64,000 nucleotides of DNA, taken from positions 256,001 to 320,000 of the forward strand of contig JAHQIY010000015.1 in NCBI GenBank assembly GCA_019054805.1, given 5' to 3'. The notes beneath the pieces are model-generated. The model was not told where the DNA came from. It did no database searches and saw nothing but the letters and a program-made list of their open reading frames with translations. The position numbers and the translations under genes are program-made. Shown piece by piece: positions 44,701 to 54,265 of the stretch. This DNA comes from Brachionus manjavacas (lineage: Eukaryota; Rotifera; Eurotatoria; Ploima; Brachionidae). Position 1 is the first letter of the stretch. Each line of letters begins with the position of its first letter.

Positions 44701-45415
44701 ACATTTGTAATAGTCGGAATTTTGTCGAGAATTTTCTTCACTTTCAAGGCACTCTCTCCACTAGCAAATATAGTCTTGGCACTGGTCTCATTTATTCCAT
44801 AAGCCAAAGCCTCAATACCTATAAATGAAATAAATTACAAAATAAACAAAATTTGAGAGATTAATCACCTAAAGTAGCATATAAGGTAACAACTACTGCT
44901 TTTATTTTGAAACAAGCTAAAGCGCTCATTAACCACTCACGCCTAGTCTCTGCGAATAAAATTACATAATCATTGGATTTGATACCAATCTGTAGCATGC
45001 CATTTGCCAATGCATCTATCTTAGACTGCATTTCTTGATATGTCATCCATTTGTAGCTATCATCTAGATTATACTTTTTGAAAACTTTGCCATTCGGTTG
45101 CTCTTGGTCTTCGATGTTGATTATTCTGCGTAACCCCATTGTTTGCTTGCTTTGATGAATCTTAACCGCTTTGGTAAACTCGTAGTAAAGATTGGTCTCG
45201 GGACTAACCTCTTGCACGTTTTTAAAGTGTTCAGATACATACGTTGCATACACAGGTGTCTTTTCTTTTAGAATGCTAAAAGGCCTCTTTTCAGAAGCTT
45301 TGGGGAGTTGTTTGTACCTTGAGTCTCGTCTTTTACAGCAGTTTAGACATGAATCGATTAATCCAATGATAAAAAGTAAAGGATAAACGACCAAGTATTT
45401 GAGAGCTTTCGACAT
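38725..45415 (-). CDS. Long-chain acyl-CoA synthetase, ACSL3/4 type, copy 2 (727 aa)
   Basis: Minus-strand exons are 44869-45415, 44689-44818 and 38725-40231. Exon 2 is 130 nt, as in copy 1, and both introns interrupt the same codons in the same phase. Junctions read TLG-IEALAYGI and VIVMT-DAFTSN. Intron 2 is 4,457 bp. The N-terminal anchor (KALKYLVVYPLLFIIGLIDS) is followed by the AMP-binding motif YTSGSTGNPKGVMMTH at about 275-290, YGLTETCAGAT, RGEIWIGGGN, FATGDIGEMLPNG and IDRKKDLVKLQGGEYVSL. The C-terminus VTDSLKLKRKEIE is conserved. It catalyses the same acyl-CoA forming reaction as copy 1. It differs by an insertion of about 15 residues near the C-terminus (GPKVNPSGRRASLDI region). The copies converge, tail to tail. 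Confidence 0.94.
41108..41160 (+). repeat. Family B 3' tail copy
   Basis: Reads TTCTAATCTGAGAGCTCTAG, then CTCGGTGAAGATATACAAATAA. It shares the order CTGA, GAG, TAGCTCG and the A/T-rich end with the other family B tails, but it is more diverged. Confidence 0.5.
41716..41904 (-). CDS. Candidate small protein gene inside an ACSL intron (62 aa)
   Basis: From the ATG at 41904 the frame gives a hydrophobic segment (about residues 10-30) and a basic, Trp/His-containing C-terminus (GSKKWKADHWHQKD). Local G+C rises over the C-terminal part. An AATAAA word lies about 50 bp past the stop on the same strand. It has the size and layout of small mitochondrial membrane subunits, but I do not recognise a family, and a chance frame cannot be excluded. 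Confidence 0.3.
   Translation of the reverse strand: MIKTILKLKLIFFAQSTLNAFILFHLVGYCLLNSFNLPGVQKKFKLITGSKKWKADHWHQKD
42034..42449. mobile_element. AAGTC-type MITE, about 416 bp
   Basis: The left end TAAAACCAGAGTTGATTAAA is mirrored by TTAAACAACTCTGGTTTA at the right. Inside each end lie AAGTC words and the pair AAGTCCGGC / AAGTCCGGACTTGG in opposite orientation. It is related to the MITE at 15737-16019 by its AAGTCACAAGTC repeats. An open frame inside (42238-42528) is not gene-like. Confidence 0.6.
42832..42946 (+). repeat. Dispersed repeat family C, left copy
   Basis: Reads ATTGCGGTGTAGATGATCAA, CTCGATGCAGTA, then AGATGAGTGCCTCCACAT and CTAGGATAGAA. It is the inverse of 43471-43573 apart from a short insertion. 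Confidence 0.7.
43132..43212 (-). repeat. Family A 3' tail copy, diverged
   Basis: The minus strand reads CTACCATTGTAGTCTTCCGT, then TCCGCAAG, CTCTAACTA and (ATT)n. It lies between the two family C copies. Confidence 0.5.
43471..43573 (-). repeat. Dispersed repeat family C, right copy
   Basis: The reverse complement of the left copy at 42832-42946, with about 80-85% identity by eye. The two could be arms of one 740-bp inverted-repeat element or two separate insertions. Confidence 0.7.
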
Positions 45416-48089
45416 TTTGGTTAATTAAGAACGAAATATGTCTTAAATTCTCGAAAATTAATAAAATTCTCAGGTTGTTTAAATTTTGGTTGAATCTAAA
45501 AATTTAGTCATGAATAAATTTTCAGCTAAATTTATAAAGTAAGATCCCATTAGATGTTATGCGCATTGTTCTGAGCCTAATTATGCTACATTTTACTTTT
45601 TTGCCAATTCTGATTACCTTTAAAAAATTTTAAACTCAAATGATTTTAAGTTTTAGATCTAGGATTTTATTCAATAATATTTTTTTCATTTTTAGAATTA
45701 TGCTCAAATCGATCAGGCATCAAGAAATGTAATCAGAACATTTTTCATTATACCTGACCAAGTGTTTTTATTTATTAAGTAGATTTTGTCATCTTTTAAT
45801 TTTTTTATTGAGTCTCGATAAATTATATTTATAAACAAGGTCTAATTTAGAATTTATTCATTTTTTTCGTTTTTTTTTTCTATTTTTTAACTCAATTTAT
45901 ACAAGTTTTTATGAGACGATCACATTAAGAATGTCACTTTAAAAGCAAATAATGTCTTGGGTAGACTCAAAAGATCGTTTACTAAATGGAATGTGCAAAC
46001 ATTCAAAATTTTATACACATCACATATTCGCCCATTACTCGAGTATGCTGCTCCAGCATGGAACCCTCATAAAAAACAAGACATTAAGCTCCTCGAAAAG
46101 GTCCAAAGAAGAGCTACTAAGAGTGTTCCGCAACTAAGAAACAAATCATATCAAGAGAGATTAGCATCACTTAACCTGACGACATTAGAAGAAAGGAGGG
46201 AAAGAGGGGACATCATCCAACTCTACAAATTCAAAAACAACTTTAATCAAGTATGTTGGTATCATCCAATAGCCAATGTACCTGCATCTGAAAACATGGG
46301 ACCTGCTGGCTCAACCAGATTATCACGGAAGAGACTATACAGGCAATTTGTTAAAAACTGCTCACCGAGAGACAACTTCTTTTCCAATAGAACAGTACCC
46401 CTATGGAATGAGCTACCACCAGAAGTTACGAGTGCACCAACAGTGAACGCATTTAAAAATAGATATGATGATTTCAAATCAAACTAACACTTTTAATTTT
46501 ATCTTTATTTTTCATTTCTTGAATTTATATTTAAAACTTGTTGTTAAATCACACTACTTATCTGCCATAGCCATGTACTTGAGGTACCTAGCTCCGCGGT
46601 TTAAAACCCGTTGCAGATTAACTTATAATAATAATAATAATAATAAGTTTTTTAATCAAAATTTTAATAAATTTTTTTTTTTTCAATTTTAAAATATCTA
46701 ATTTAGATTTGATAAATTTATTGCTTAATTGACTAGAATCATTGTTTAAAGATAATCATTTTGTAAAAAAATAATACCACCATAAATAATGTAATGTACT
46801 GTTATAACATCAAAAATTCAACGATTAAAATCGAGCTTATTTACAAAAGGAATTTTTTGATATTTCAAAATTTAATGATTGAGATAATTTTAACATTTCT
46901 TTTCTTTAAGTGTTCTTTTTCGTTTTTAAAAATTTTCTTTGGAATTGTTTGTAAAGCTATTTTTCTTGAAAACAAAATAATAAATCATTTCACCTCAAAT
47001 TTGAATTTATTTTTAGATTTTAATTATAAGTCATAACTGCATATTTTGCGTTTTAGGTAAAAAAAACATAATCTCTTTTAACTCGAATGATTAAATTTGA
47101 ATACCTGGAGCATTTGACATAATAAAAAGGCAAATTTTGAAACTAATACTCTATTTTCACATGTCCATAATTACAAAAAATCCTATACAAAAATTATATA
47201 AATATAACTAGGTGATATTTAGTCAACTTTGTGTCTTTTATTCTAAACTTTATTAAAAAGTTTACTTACCGGAGAGTAGAGAAGCAGAGCTGATATTTTG
47301 AATTGATTTACAAAATTACAAAATCCTATAATTTTCAAAATAGTTTTTTTTTATTATTAACTTACGTAGCTTTTTAAATAACAAAAGAAGCTTCAATGAG
47401 TCAAAATGAATTTTTTTTGATAGATTTAATTTTTTGATAATTCGTTTAGCATCAAGATAGGTAAATTTTCTAAAATTATTAAAAGGCTTTGAAATATCTG
47501 TCTTTGAGAAAAATATTAAATCTACAACTGTTTTTGAGTACGATGAAGGACATTTTCCAATGGAAAGGAAAAAATCACTATGCGGATTTTGTATGAAATA
47601 CAGTGTTTGGAAGAAATTAGATCGATCGTAGATCAATAATATTTTTTCTAAGATAAAAATTGGAAGAAATTTCTTGACTAGAAATTTCAAGATAAATTCT
47701 TTAAGAAAAAAATTTAAAATAAACTTGCATCAGCATATGAACATATTTCAGCCATTCGGTAGTTGATTATTTATTTTCGGTATGGCACACCTAAGAAAAA
47801 TTAAGATATTTGTTAGAAATTCATGCATTAGATTTAAAATAAAAATTTTCCAAAATGGTTACAGAACGACCCAAATTTCATCAAACATCGATTATATAAG
47901 ATTTAAAATTTGTAAATTTTTGAACTTTTTCACGAGCAAGTTACAGAAAATTTTTTTTTTAATTTTCACATCATTCTGTTTGTTCACATTTTTGTCCTAT
48001 TCACATTAATTTTCAAAATTTATTCTCAATTTTTATTAAATAAATAAAAAAAAATCACTATTAACAATCTGGTTAAATTGAAATAAAAC
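45416..48089. other. Interval between ACSL copy 2 and the COG0523 gene
   Basis: Apart from the truncated LINE at 45915-46650, I see only A+T-rich sequence. Open frames at 46794-47036, 47316-47690 and 47782-48009 lack good starts or recognisable domains. Confidence 0.45.
45915..46650 (+). mobile_element. 5'-truncated LINE (C-terminal part of ORF2 plus 3' tail)
   Basis: An intact frame up to 46487 reads VLGRLKRSFTKWNVQTF, LYTSHIRPLLEYAAPAWNP, LLEKVQRRATKSVPQL, LNLTTLEERRERGDIIQLYK, and ends NAFKNRYDDFKSN. These blocks are typical of the region after the RT in CR1/jockey-like non-LTR elements. After the stop comes a 3' UTR with CATAGCCATGTACTTGAGGT and CTAGCTCCGCGG, then (TAA)n. The RT core is missing, as expected of 5' truncation. 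The open frame suggests a fairly recent insertion. The 3' UTR resembles the family A tails in layout. Confidence 0.85.
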
Positions 48090-49484
48090 TCATTTATTTT
48101 CGTCATCATTCTCTTCATCTACTTCACTTGCAGAGTCATCGTCTTCCCACTCACCATCTTTTTCTTTAAAATTAGCCTTCATCGGATGATTTTTGACCAT
48201 GGCTTCCCATTCGTCAAAAGGATCATTGAAAATCTCTTTCCATTTCCAATCTCCAAGTTCAAATTCCTCATCGGAAATCAAGCATTCATCTAATTTTTGA
48301 ATAATTTGCTCTTTATTCATTGTAGTGCCAATAAACACAAGTTCTATTCTACGATCGCCGTAAACCGGGTCCCAAATAGACTTGACCGAGTCCTCTACCA
48401 TCTGAATTTCTTTCTTGTTTTCACCCCATTTACTTTTTCTAACTGATGCCCACCAAATATTATGTGCTTCCAGGGTGCATATATCACCGACCACATTCAG
48501 CATGCCACACACATACATGTTGGTCGCGATCCACACATAACCCTTGGCTCTGACCACTTCTTTGAAAATAGGAGTCTTTAGTAGCTCGAAAAGTTTTTGT
48601 GGATTAAACGGCTTTCTTTTTTTGTAAATAAAGCTAGAAAAGCCGTATTCGTCGATCTCAGAGTTGTGAACTTTGGACAACTCTTCGATCCATTTGTCAC
48701 TGTTCTGTGCCTCCTCAAAGTTAAATTTTTCCGTGTTCAAAACTTTTTCCAATTCAACATTCGACTTGGTTGTTTTGATTATCTCTGCATGGGGATTTAG
48801 ACGCTTTACCAACTTTTCAACAGACTCAAGCTGTTCAGGATTTACCAAATCAACTTTGTTGATTATTATAACATTGGCAAATTCAATTTGATCAATGAAA
48901 AGCTGTGCAATCGGAACTTCTTCCATTCTTTTTTCCTTTCCGATTCTGACCTCTTCTTGTATGGTCTCTATTGAGTTTAGCTGATTGTAAAAGTTGTACG
49001 CGTCCACCACAGTGACCATGGTATCAATTTTGGCTACTTCATGCAAAGTTTTTCCCTGATCGTCCTCGACAGCAAAAGCCTGGGCGATGGGCAATGGCTC
49101 GGCCATACCAGTTGACTCAATTAGCAGGTAGTCGAACTTGTTGTTGCGCGCCAATTTGGAAACTTCTTTGACCAAGTCGCCTCTGAGGGTGCAACAGATG
49201 CACCCATTGGCTAACTCCACCAATTTTTCTTCTGTTCTCTTTAGCATGGCTTGACCATTTTTGACCATGGCTGCATCGATTGAAATTTCGCTCATGTCGT
49301 TGACTATTATTGCCACACGGATGCCCTCGGTGTTGTTCAAGATGTTGTTCAAGAGAGTGGTTTTACCAGAGCCTAAAAATCCGCACAGCACTGTTGTTGG
49401 AAGCTTTTTTAGCTTTGATTTTGAGATTTTGCGTTTTTTGACTCCGTGGTCATGTGAATGATTGTGAATTTTGTTTGCTGGCAT
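48090..49484 (-). CDS. COG0523 (CobW/Zng-like) metal-handling GTPase (464 aa)
   Basis: Intronless, ATG at 49484. A His-rich N-terminus (HNHSHDHG) could bind metal. The G3E GTPase core has Walker A GFLGSGKTT (35-43), the family metal motif GCICC (94-98), ESTGMAEPLP, and the guanine-specificity motif INKVDL. The C-terminal CobW_C domain (about 285-430) has VWIATN, GDRRIELVFIGTTM, LDECLISDEE and WKEIFNDPFDEWE, followed by an acidic Asp/Glu tail. COG0523 proteins insert or deliver metals, mainly zinc; animal ZNG1 activates methionine aminopeptidase. The C-terminal half here looks more like the bacterial YciC/ZigA branch than vertebrate ZNG1, so I leave the symbol empty. No introns and no unusual base use. 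Confidence 0.88.
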   Translation of the reverse strand: MPANKIHNHSHDHGVKKRKISKSKLKKLPTTVLCGFLGSGKTTLLNNILNNTEGIRVAIIVNDMSEISIDAAMVKNGQAMLKRTEEKLVELANGCICCTLRGDLVKEVSKLARNNKFDYLLIESTGMAEPLPIAQAFAVEDDQGKTLHEVAKIDTMVTVVDAYNFYNQLNSIETIQEEVRIGKEKRMEEVPIAQLFIDQIEFANVIIINKVDLVNPEQLESVEKLVKRLNPHAEIIKTTKSNVELEKVLNTEKFNFEEAQNSDKWIEELSKVHNSEIDEYGFSSFIYKKRKPFNPQKLFELLKTPIFKEVVRAKGYVWIATNMYVCGMLNVVGDICTLEAHNIWWASVRKSKWGENKKEIQMVEDSVKSIWDPVYGDRRIELVFIGTTMNKEQIIQKLDECLISDEEFELGDWKWKEIFNDPFDEWEAMVKNHPMKANFKEKDGEWEDDDSASEVDEENDDENK

Positions 49485-49817
49485 TTTGATTTTGAGTTTT
49501 TATTTAAAAAAACGTGAAATTTTAGCTCCTATTTATACTGCGTGGCACTAGTGAGCTTATATAAAATTTGTTTTCCCATGTGCTCGAGTTTTCTTATCTT
49601 CGATTGGTGAAAATGAGAAAAGCTTAAATGTGAATGTCGCTAGTCACATAATTTTATTTTATAGTGGGGTAAGCGCTAAAGAGTGCTATGAAAAAAAAAT
49701 GAGAAAACAAAACTTATTTTCACAATTTATAAAATTAAAATAAAATATTTCTACAATAGACTTAAGATAAAAAAATATTTTATTTAATAAGTGAATTTTT
49801 GATTTATAAATCTATAA
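49485..49817. promoter_or_regulatory. Upstream region of the COG0523 gene
   Basis: 333 bp between the gene and a tRNA-Glu. It is less A+T-rich near 49545-49690 than most spacers, which may mark regulatory sequence. I cannot name a site. Confidence 0.3.
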
Positions 49818-49889
49818 TCCCATATGGTCTAGTGGTTAGGATTCCTGCCTTTCACGCAGGCGGCCCGGGTTCAATTCCCGGTGTGGGAA
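49818..49889 (+). tRNA. tRNA-Glu (anticodon TTC)
   Basis: The fifth identical copy. The 5' flank is CTATAA, not the TTAAGA of the first four. A T8 run follows the 3' end. It is tail-to-tail with the next copy, 233 bp away. Confidence 0.95.
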
Positions 49890-50122
49890 AATTTTTTTTA
49901 TTTTTAATCTTAAAAAAAAACAACGTTCGTTTCACTTCATCTTTTATTTTCAAAGCTTAAAATTGGTGTGCAATTTAAAGTGCAAATCCAAGTATTAGCA
50001 GACTTTAACATTCAGTAAAACAAAAATTGTAACATATTGTTTCAATTCTAAAACAATAATAATTTGATGGTTCAGTTGATATTTGAATTTTTTCATTTTA
50101 AAGATCAAATATTCAAAAAATT

Positions 50123-50194
50123 TTCCCACACCGGGAATTGAACCCGGGCCGCCTGCGTGAAAGGCAGGAATCCTAACCACTAGACCATATGGGA
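50123..50194 (-). tRNA. tRNA-Glu (anticodon TTC)
   Basis: The sixth identical copy, on the minus strand. The 5' flank ATGTAT differs from the others. The 3' flank AATTTTTTGAAT gives a T6 terminator. Confidence 0.95.
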
Positions 50195-51984
50195 ATACAT
50201 CATAATAACACGATAGAAATCAAAAGAAACTTTAAAATTAAAAGAGGTAAAAAATTACCTGTTTAATTTTTTACCTGTTTAATTCACCAAAATTTCTGAA
50301 AAATCACCAACTTTAATGAACAACATAAAATGGCAGCTAATTTAGAGATTAAATTTTTAATAACAAAAATAAAATTTCCTATAAAAATTCTGTTTAGATA
50401 TAAAATTACTTAAAAAGTTAATTTTGTGATAAAGCAGTGTTTTACCATTTTTTCCATATGGTTTTGACCATAACAAATTTAAAAAAGAACAGAATAGAGT
50501 TTTGAATAAATGAAGTTAGCACTTATGAGAAGCTTTTGATCCAATTGACAATGTGTTTTTTAAATTTTCAAAAATTTTTGTTTTCTTCAACGTCTTTAGG
50601 GCATATTTTTAAGAGTTGATGCTCATCTTTTGATGGTATATTTGAATCTTTAACAGGGTCGATTTAATAATCTATAATTTAAATTTTTTTAAATTTAACT
50701 AACAGAATTTAAAACATCTTTTAGTTAAAGATTTTCAAAATCAAATCCTAAATATGTTGCATTTTAATACGAAAGGTTAGATTAAATAAATTGTGTGTTT
50801 TTATTTAATTTAAAATTGGCAAAAATGTTAAATATACAAGTTGCTTCAGTGTTGATTTGAAAAAGATCTTCAGTCTCTGACTTACTTTTCAATCCCTTAG
50901 TTTTTTTGTATATTTTTTAAAAAAAATTATTCAAATTTTAATTAAACATTTTTAATAAGAGAACTAACGATATTAATATGAATTCTTCGATGAAAATGCA
51001 TTTTTGTCTTGATAAAATTTTGAAAAAAAAATGGATTATCATTATCTGCAAATTCATTGCATCAGCTTTAGCAAAGTCATTTTTATTATCATGGCTGAAA
51101 AGAAATACTCGCTATCCAACAAGGCAAAGTTGACAAAATCGCATCAGTCTTTCTTTCATTTCAAATCTATGTCCAATACTTCCTCATTTTTCAATTTTAG
51201 CTTTCTATTTTAGAAATCTAAAGCAGTTTTTGACGAGCTTGATTTTTCAATTTCACTATTTCCTTTAAAATTAGATAAAAAAATTAAGTGATTATCAGAA
51301 ATTCACATTTATTCTTAATTAGCGCATCGAGTTCTTTAAGAATATGAAAATGCTTGACTATTTTTTTCTAATTGCCCCGTATCTTTTAAAATTTATCCAT
51401 TCAATAAAATTTTTGTTCAACCATGTTTTATTTATTTTTGAAATAAAAAAGATATCAAAATGACACCGTTGGTGCTTCCAAGTAAAAAAATCGGTACTTT
51501 TGTTAATAGTTAATTTTTTTTCAAACTAATGTCGAAATGTAATGGTTTGGATCTGATTCACAGAAAACGGTTCTATTAAACCATACTTAGTTGAAAAAAG
51601 TAAATAATTTATTTTCACAATGACAGACATTTATCTTATAAAACAAATTTAGATAATATAATAAATTCAACCTATTATAATTGTCGAATTCTCCCATTTA
51701 ATAGGAATGAAGGGCTGCGAATTTTTGGGACAAATTGATGGGTCTTTCAACTGGATTGTGCTACACATTATACGTGAGATAACAGTCAAAAATGATGTGA
51801 AAAATACATTTCAGATACAGTAGTGTTCACGATTTAGTAATTTACGATAATTTACGTAAAATATTATAAATTTTAAAAAGTAAAAAAACGTAAATTTACT
51901 AGATTTTACGTAAAATTTGGTGAATTTCGAACATTTTACGTAAATTTTTGAAAAAAAAATGTTCAAAAAATATTCTGAAAGCAA
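50195..51984. other. Spacer leading into the transposon cluster
   Basis: A+T-rich, without a supported gene. From about 51827 to 51957 the sequence CAGTAGTGTTCACGATTTAG followed by TAATTTACG-type words looks like a solitary end of a Tc1/mariner-like element. No matching inverse end was found. Confidence 0.4.
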
Positions 51985-52477
51985 CAGTACGGCTATGATA
52001 AACTGTTTTTACATAATTTTACGTGAAATTACCGGAAATAACGTAAATTTTTGTAAAAAGTAAAAATTCCAAAAAATATTATTTTTTTATGAGAAATTTG
52101 ACATTTTTTGACTTTTTTAAAATTTTTTCAGCCAAAAAAGTTCCTATAACGAAATTTTAAAATTTTTTCAAAAAAAGAAATTACTTTTTTTCCCGTAAAA
52201 TTACGTGAAATTTTATTTAAGATTGGTAATTTTTAGTAAAAAAAAGTAAATTTTGTACAAATTTAAAAAAAGTTAATTACAAACAATAAACAAAATGGCA
52301 AAAAAAAAATTTCAATTATCCACATCCCAATATAATTCAATGATTCGACCAATCTCCATTTCTTTCTATGACCGATTTAATTACCTTAATTTTTATCAAA
52401 AATTTTGTTTAAAGATTAAATTGAAAATAAAAACTAATAAAAACCTTTTTTAAATGATTTATATAATTTTTGCATTT

Positions 52478-52866
52478 TTATTTGGTTAAAGATTTTTCGA
52501 AATCTTTGAGCGCCATTTCGGCATCAACTTCCGATAAAATCATTCTCTTCCTAACATTCTGTGTTAACTCGTTCCACATAAGTTCAATGGGATTTAAATC
52601 GGGAGACTTTGGGGGAGATTTAATCTTTATTTAAAAAAATTAGTCAAATATTATCGACAAAGAATAATTACTTAAAAGCAATTTACCTAAACAATATTGT
52701 TAAAATTTAAAAAAGTAGTGCACAATAAAGAACGATGCTTTGGGTCGTTGTCCTGGTGAAGTTTAAAGTCTAAATCGTAATTTGAAGCCCCAAATGGTAA
52801 TAAATAATCAGATAATATCTCCCGGTAAAGTATTGCATCCATGTTGCTCTTAAAAATCTTAAAAAT
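52478..52866 (-). pseudogene. Tc1/mariner transposase, C-terminal relic
   Basis: The minus strand reads MDAILYREILSDYLLPFG, then KLHQDNDPKHRSLLCTTF, and after an intron-like gap KSPPKSPDLNPIELMWNEL and NVRKRMILSEVDAEMALKDF to a stop. QDNDPKH holds the second catalytic Asp and SPDLNPIE the third acidic residue of the Tc1 DDE triad. The N-terminal DNA-binding part is absent or displaced by the pogo-like insertion next to it. Confidence 0.82.
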
Positions 52867-52899
52867 TCTTAAGTAAAAGCTTTTCTTCTTATCTGTTTC

Positions 52900-53895
52900 T
52901 TACAAGGAAAATAAAGCCATTAAAAAATTCATTACTGGGGGTGAAATTGACAGTTCTTTCTTTTCAAAAGGAACCAAAAGAAAAGCCGAGAGAACAAAGT
53001 GGAATAAACAATTGAAAAATGACAATCGAAAAATACTGCTATTTTTAGATAACTTCAGTGGTCATCAAGCAGAACAATATGATAAAATCAAAATCGTGTT
53101 TTTCCCTCCAAATTGTACGTCTGTGCTACAACCTTTAGACCAAGGTATAATTCACTCATTTAAAAGAAAATATCGAACGAGAAAAACTACATGCGATTGA
53201 GCACGGATCAACAATTCCAAGTATTGACGTTTTATCAGCAATTTATAAAATCAAGCGTGCATGGGACAGCGTTTCAGTATCAACAATACAAAATTGTTTC
53301 AGAAAAGCTGGATTCAACGGCGACTTTTTATTCGGTCAAGACTCTAACGACGAAGAAGAAAAAGAATATCGAGAAATTTCAAATTATGAAAAAAAACTCG
53401 ATTTTGATAAATACGCATATGTTTCTATTGACGCAGAACTTCCAGCTTTTGGTACATTAAGCGACGAAGAAATAGTAAAAAAAGTTGGCTGTGATGATCA
53501 ACTTAATAAAGCGACTGATTCATACGAAGATGAAGAGATAGAAGAAATTTCAAAATCAACTATTAATTCAAAAGAGGCTTTAGATAAAATTAACGATTTG
53601 AGAATTTTTTTTTAAATTATAGCGATTGTTTTAGTTTTATCAATAATTTGTTTAGTATGGAAAACTTTTTGATTGATAATGCTTTTACTAAACAATCTAC
53701 TTTGGATGAGTTTTTGTCAATTAATTTTTTCATTTAATTTTGTTTTATTTTTTATTTTTTTTAAACATTATTTTTCCAAAATAAACTTTGAAAAAAAAAA
53801 TTTACTCTTAATCCTTTAACATGTAAATTTTGATATAACGAATACCAAAATTTCGAACCGACCCTTTCGTTATCCCGAGTTACGAGTTTACTCTA
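52900..53895 (+). pseudogene. pogo/Tigger transposase relic with right terminal repeat
   Basis: The frame NRKILLFLDNFSGHQ, IKIVFFPPNCTSVLQPLDQG, IIHSFKRKYR shows the DDE block of Tigger/pogo transposases. After a one-base shift it continues STIPSIDVLSAIYKIKRAWD and IQNCFRKAGF, an acidic stretch, and after a second slip at a T run, FTKQSTLDEFLSINFF and a stop at 53737. QSTLDEFL fits a PCNA-binding PIP box. The right end, TTCGTTATCCCGAGTTACGA followed by GTTTACTCTA, resembles Tigger-type termini. No left terminus is seen and the N-terminal half is missing. Confidence 0.82.
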
Positions 53896-53934
53896 TTTTA
53901 AAGACATGTCATTAAATTCGGATTATTACGTTAT

Positions 53935-54265
53935 TATTTAAGTTTAAAATAATAATATACTTAAAAAATCTAAAAAGAAATAATATAGTCAAAAATAAGC
54001 CATTTACAAATCGTCTCAGAAGTGAAATAATGAAGAGATTTGTAAATGACAAAGGTCAGACTCTAGGGTATTATGAAAATAAATTTCCTAATAAAATGGA
54101 GGAAATAAAAAGTAAGTATTTAAATGAAAAAAACTGCTTTAATTTTTAATTGTTTTTAATTGTTAGAAGATTTGTTGAAGCTGGTGCCAAAAAATTCAAG
54201 CTTCAAAGAATCATGGAAAAAAGCTGCCGACAGCTGTAAAAATGATAAAAATAAAAGAGAATAAA
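53935..54265 (+). pseudogene. Two exon-like coding fragments inside the element
   Basis: The frame runs KPFTNRLRSEIMKRFVNDKG, QTLGYYENKFPNKMEEIK, then GTAAGT ... TTGTTAG (an intron of about 55 bp), then DLLKLVPKNSSFKESWKKAA to a TAA near 54263. The splice sites and the even coding composition suggest exons of a real gene. I do not recognise the protein. It could be a captured host fragment or part of an unknown transposon protein. Confidence 0.4.

Noticed and set aside
45541..45570. AAGATCCCATTAGATG, similar to the start of the tRNA-Glu unit
   Set aside because: Only about 12 bases match and no cloverleaf follows.
47316..47690. Open frame of 124 codons on the minus strand
   Set aside because: It starts with TTG, has no ATG, no domain I recognise and A+T-driven residue use. 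A decayed exon cannot be excluded.
51031..51213. 60-codon open frame on the plus strand
   Set aside because: Low-complexity residues without a domain; local composition is like the spacer.
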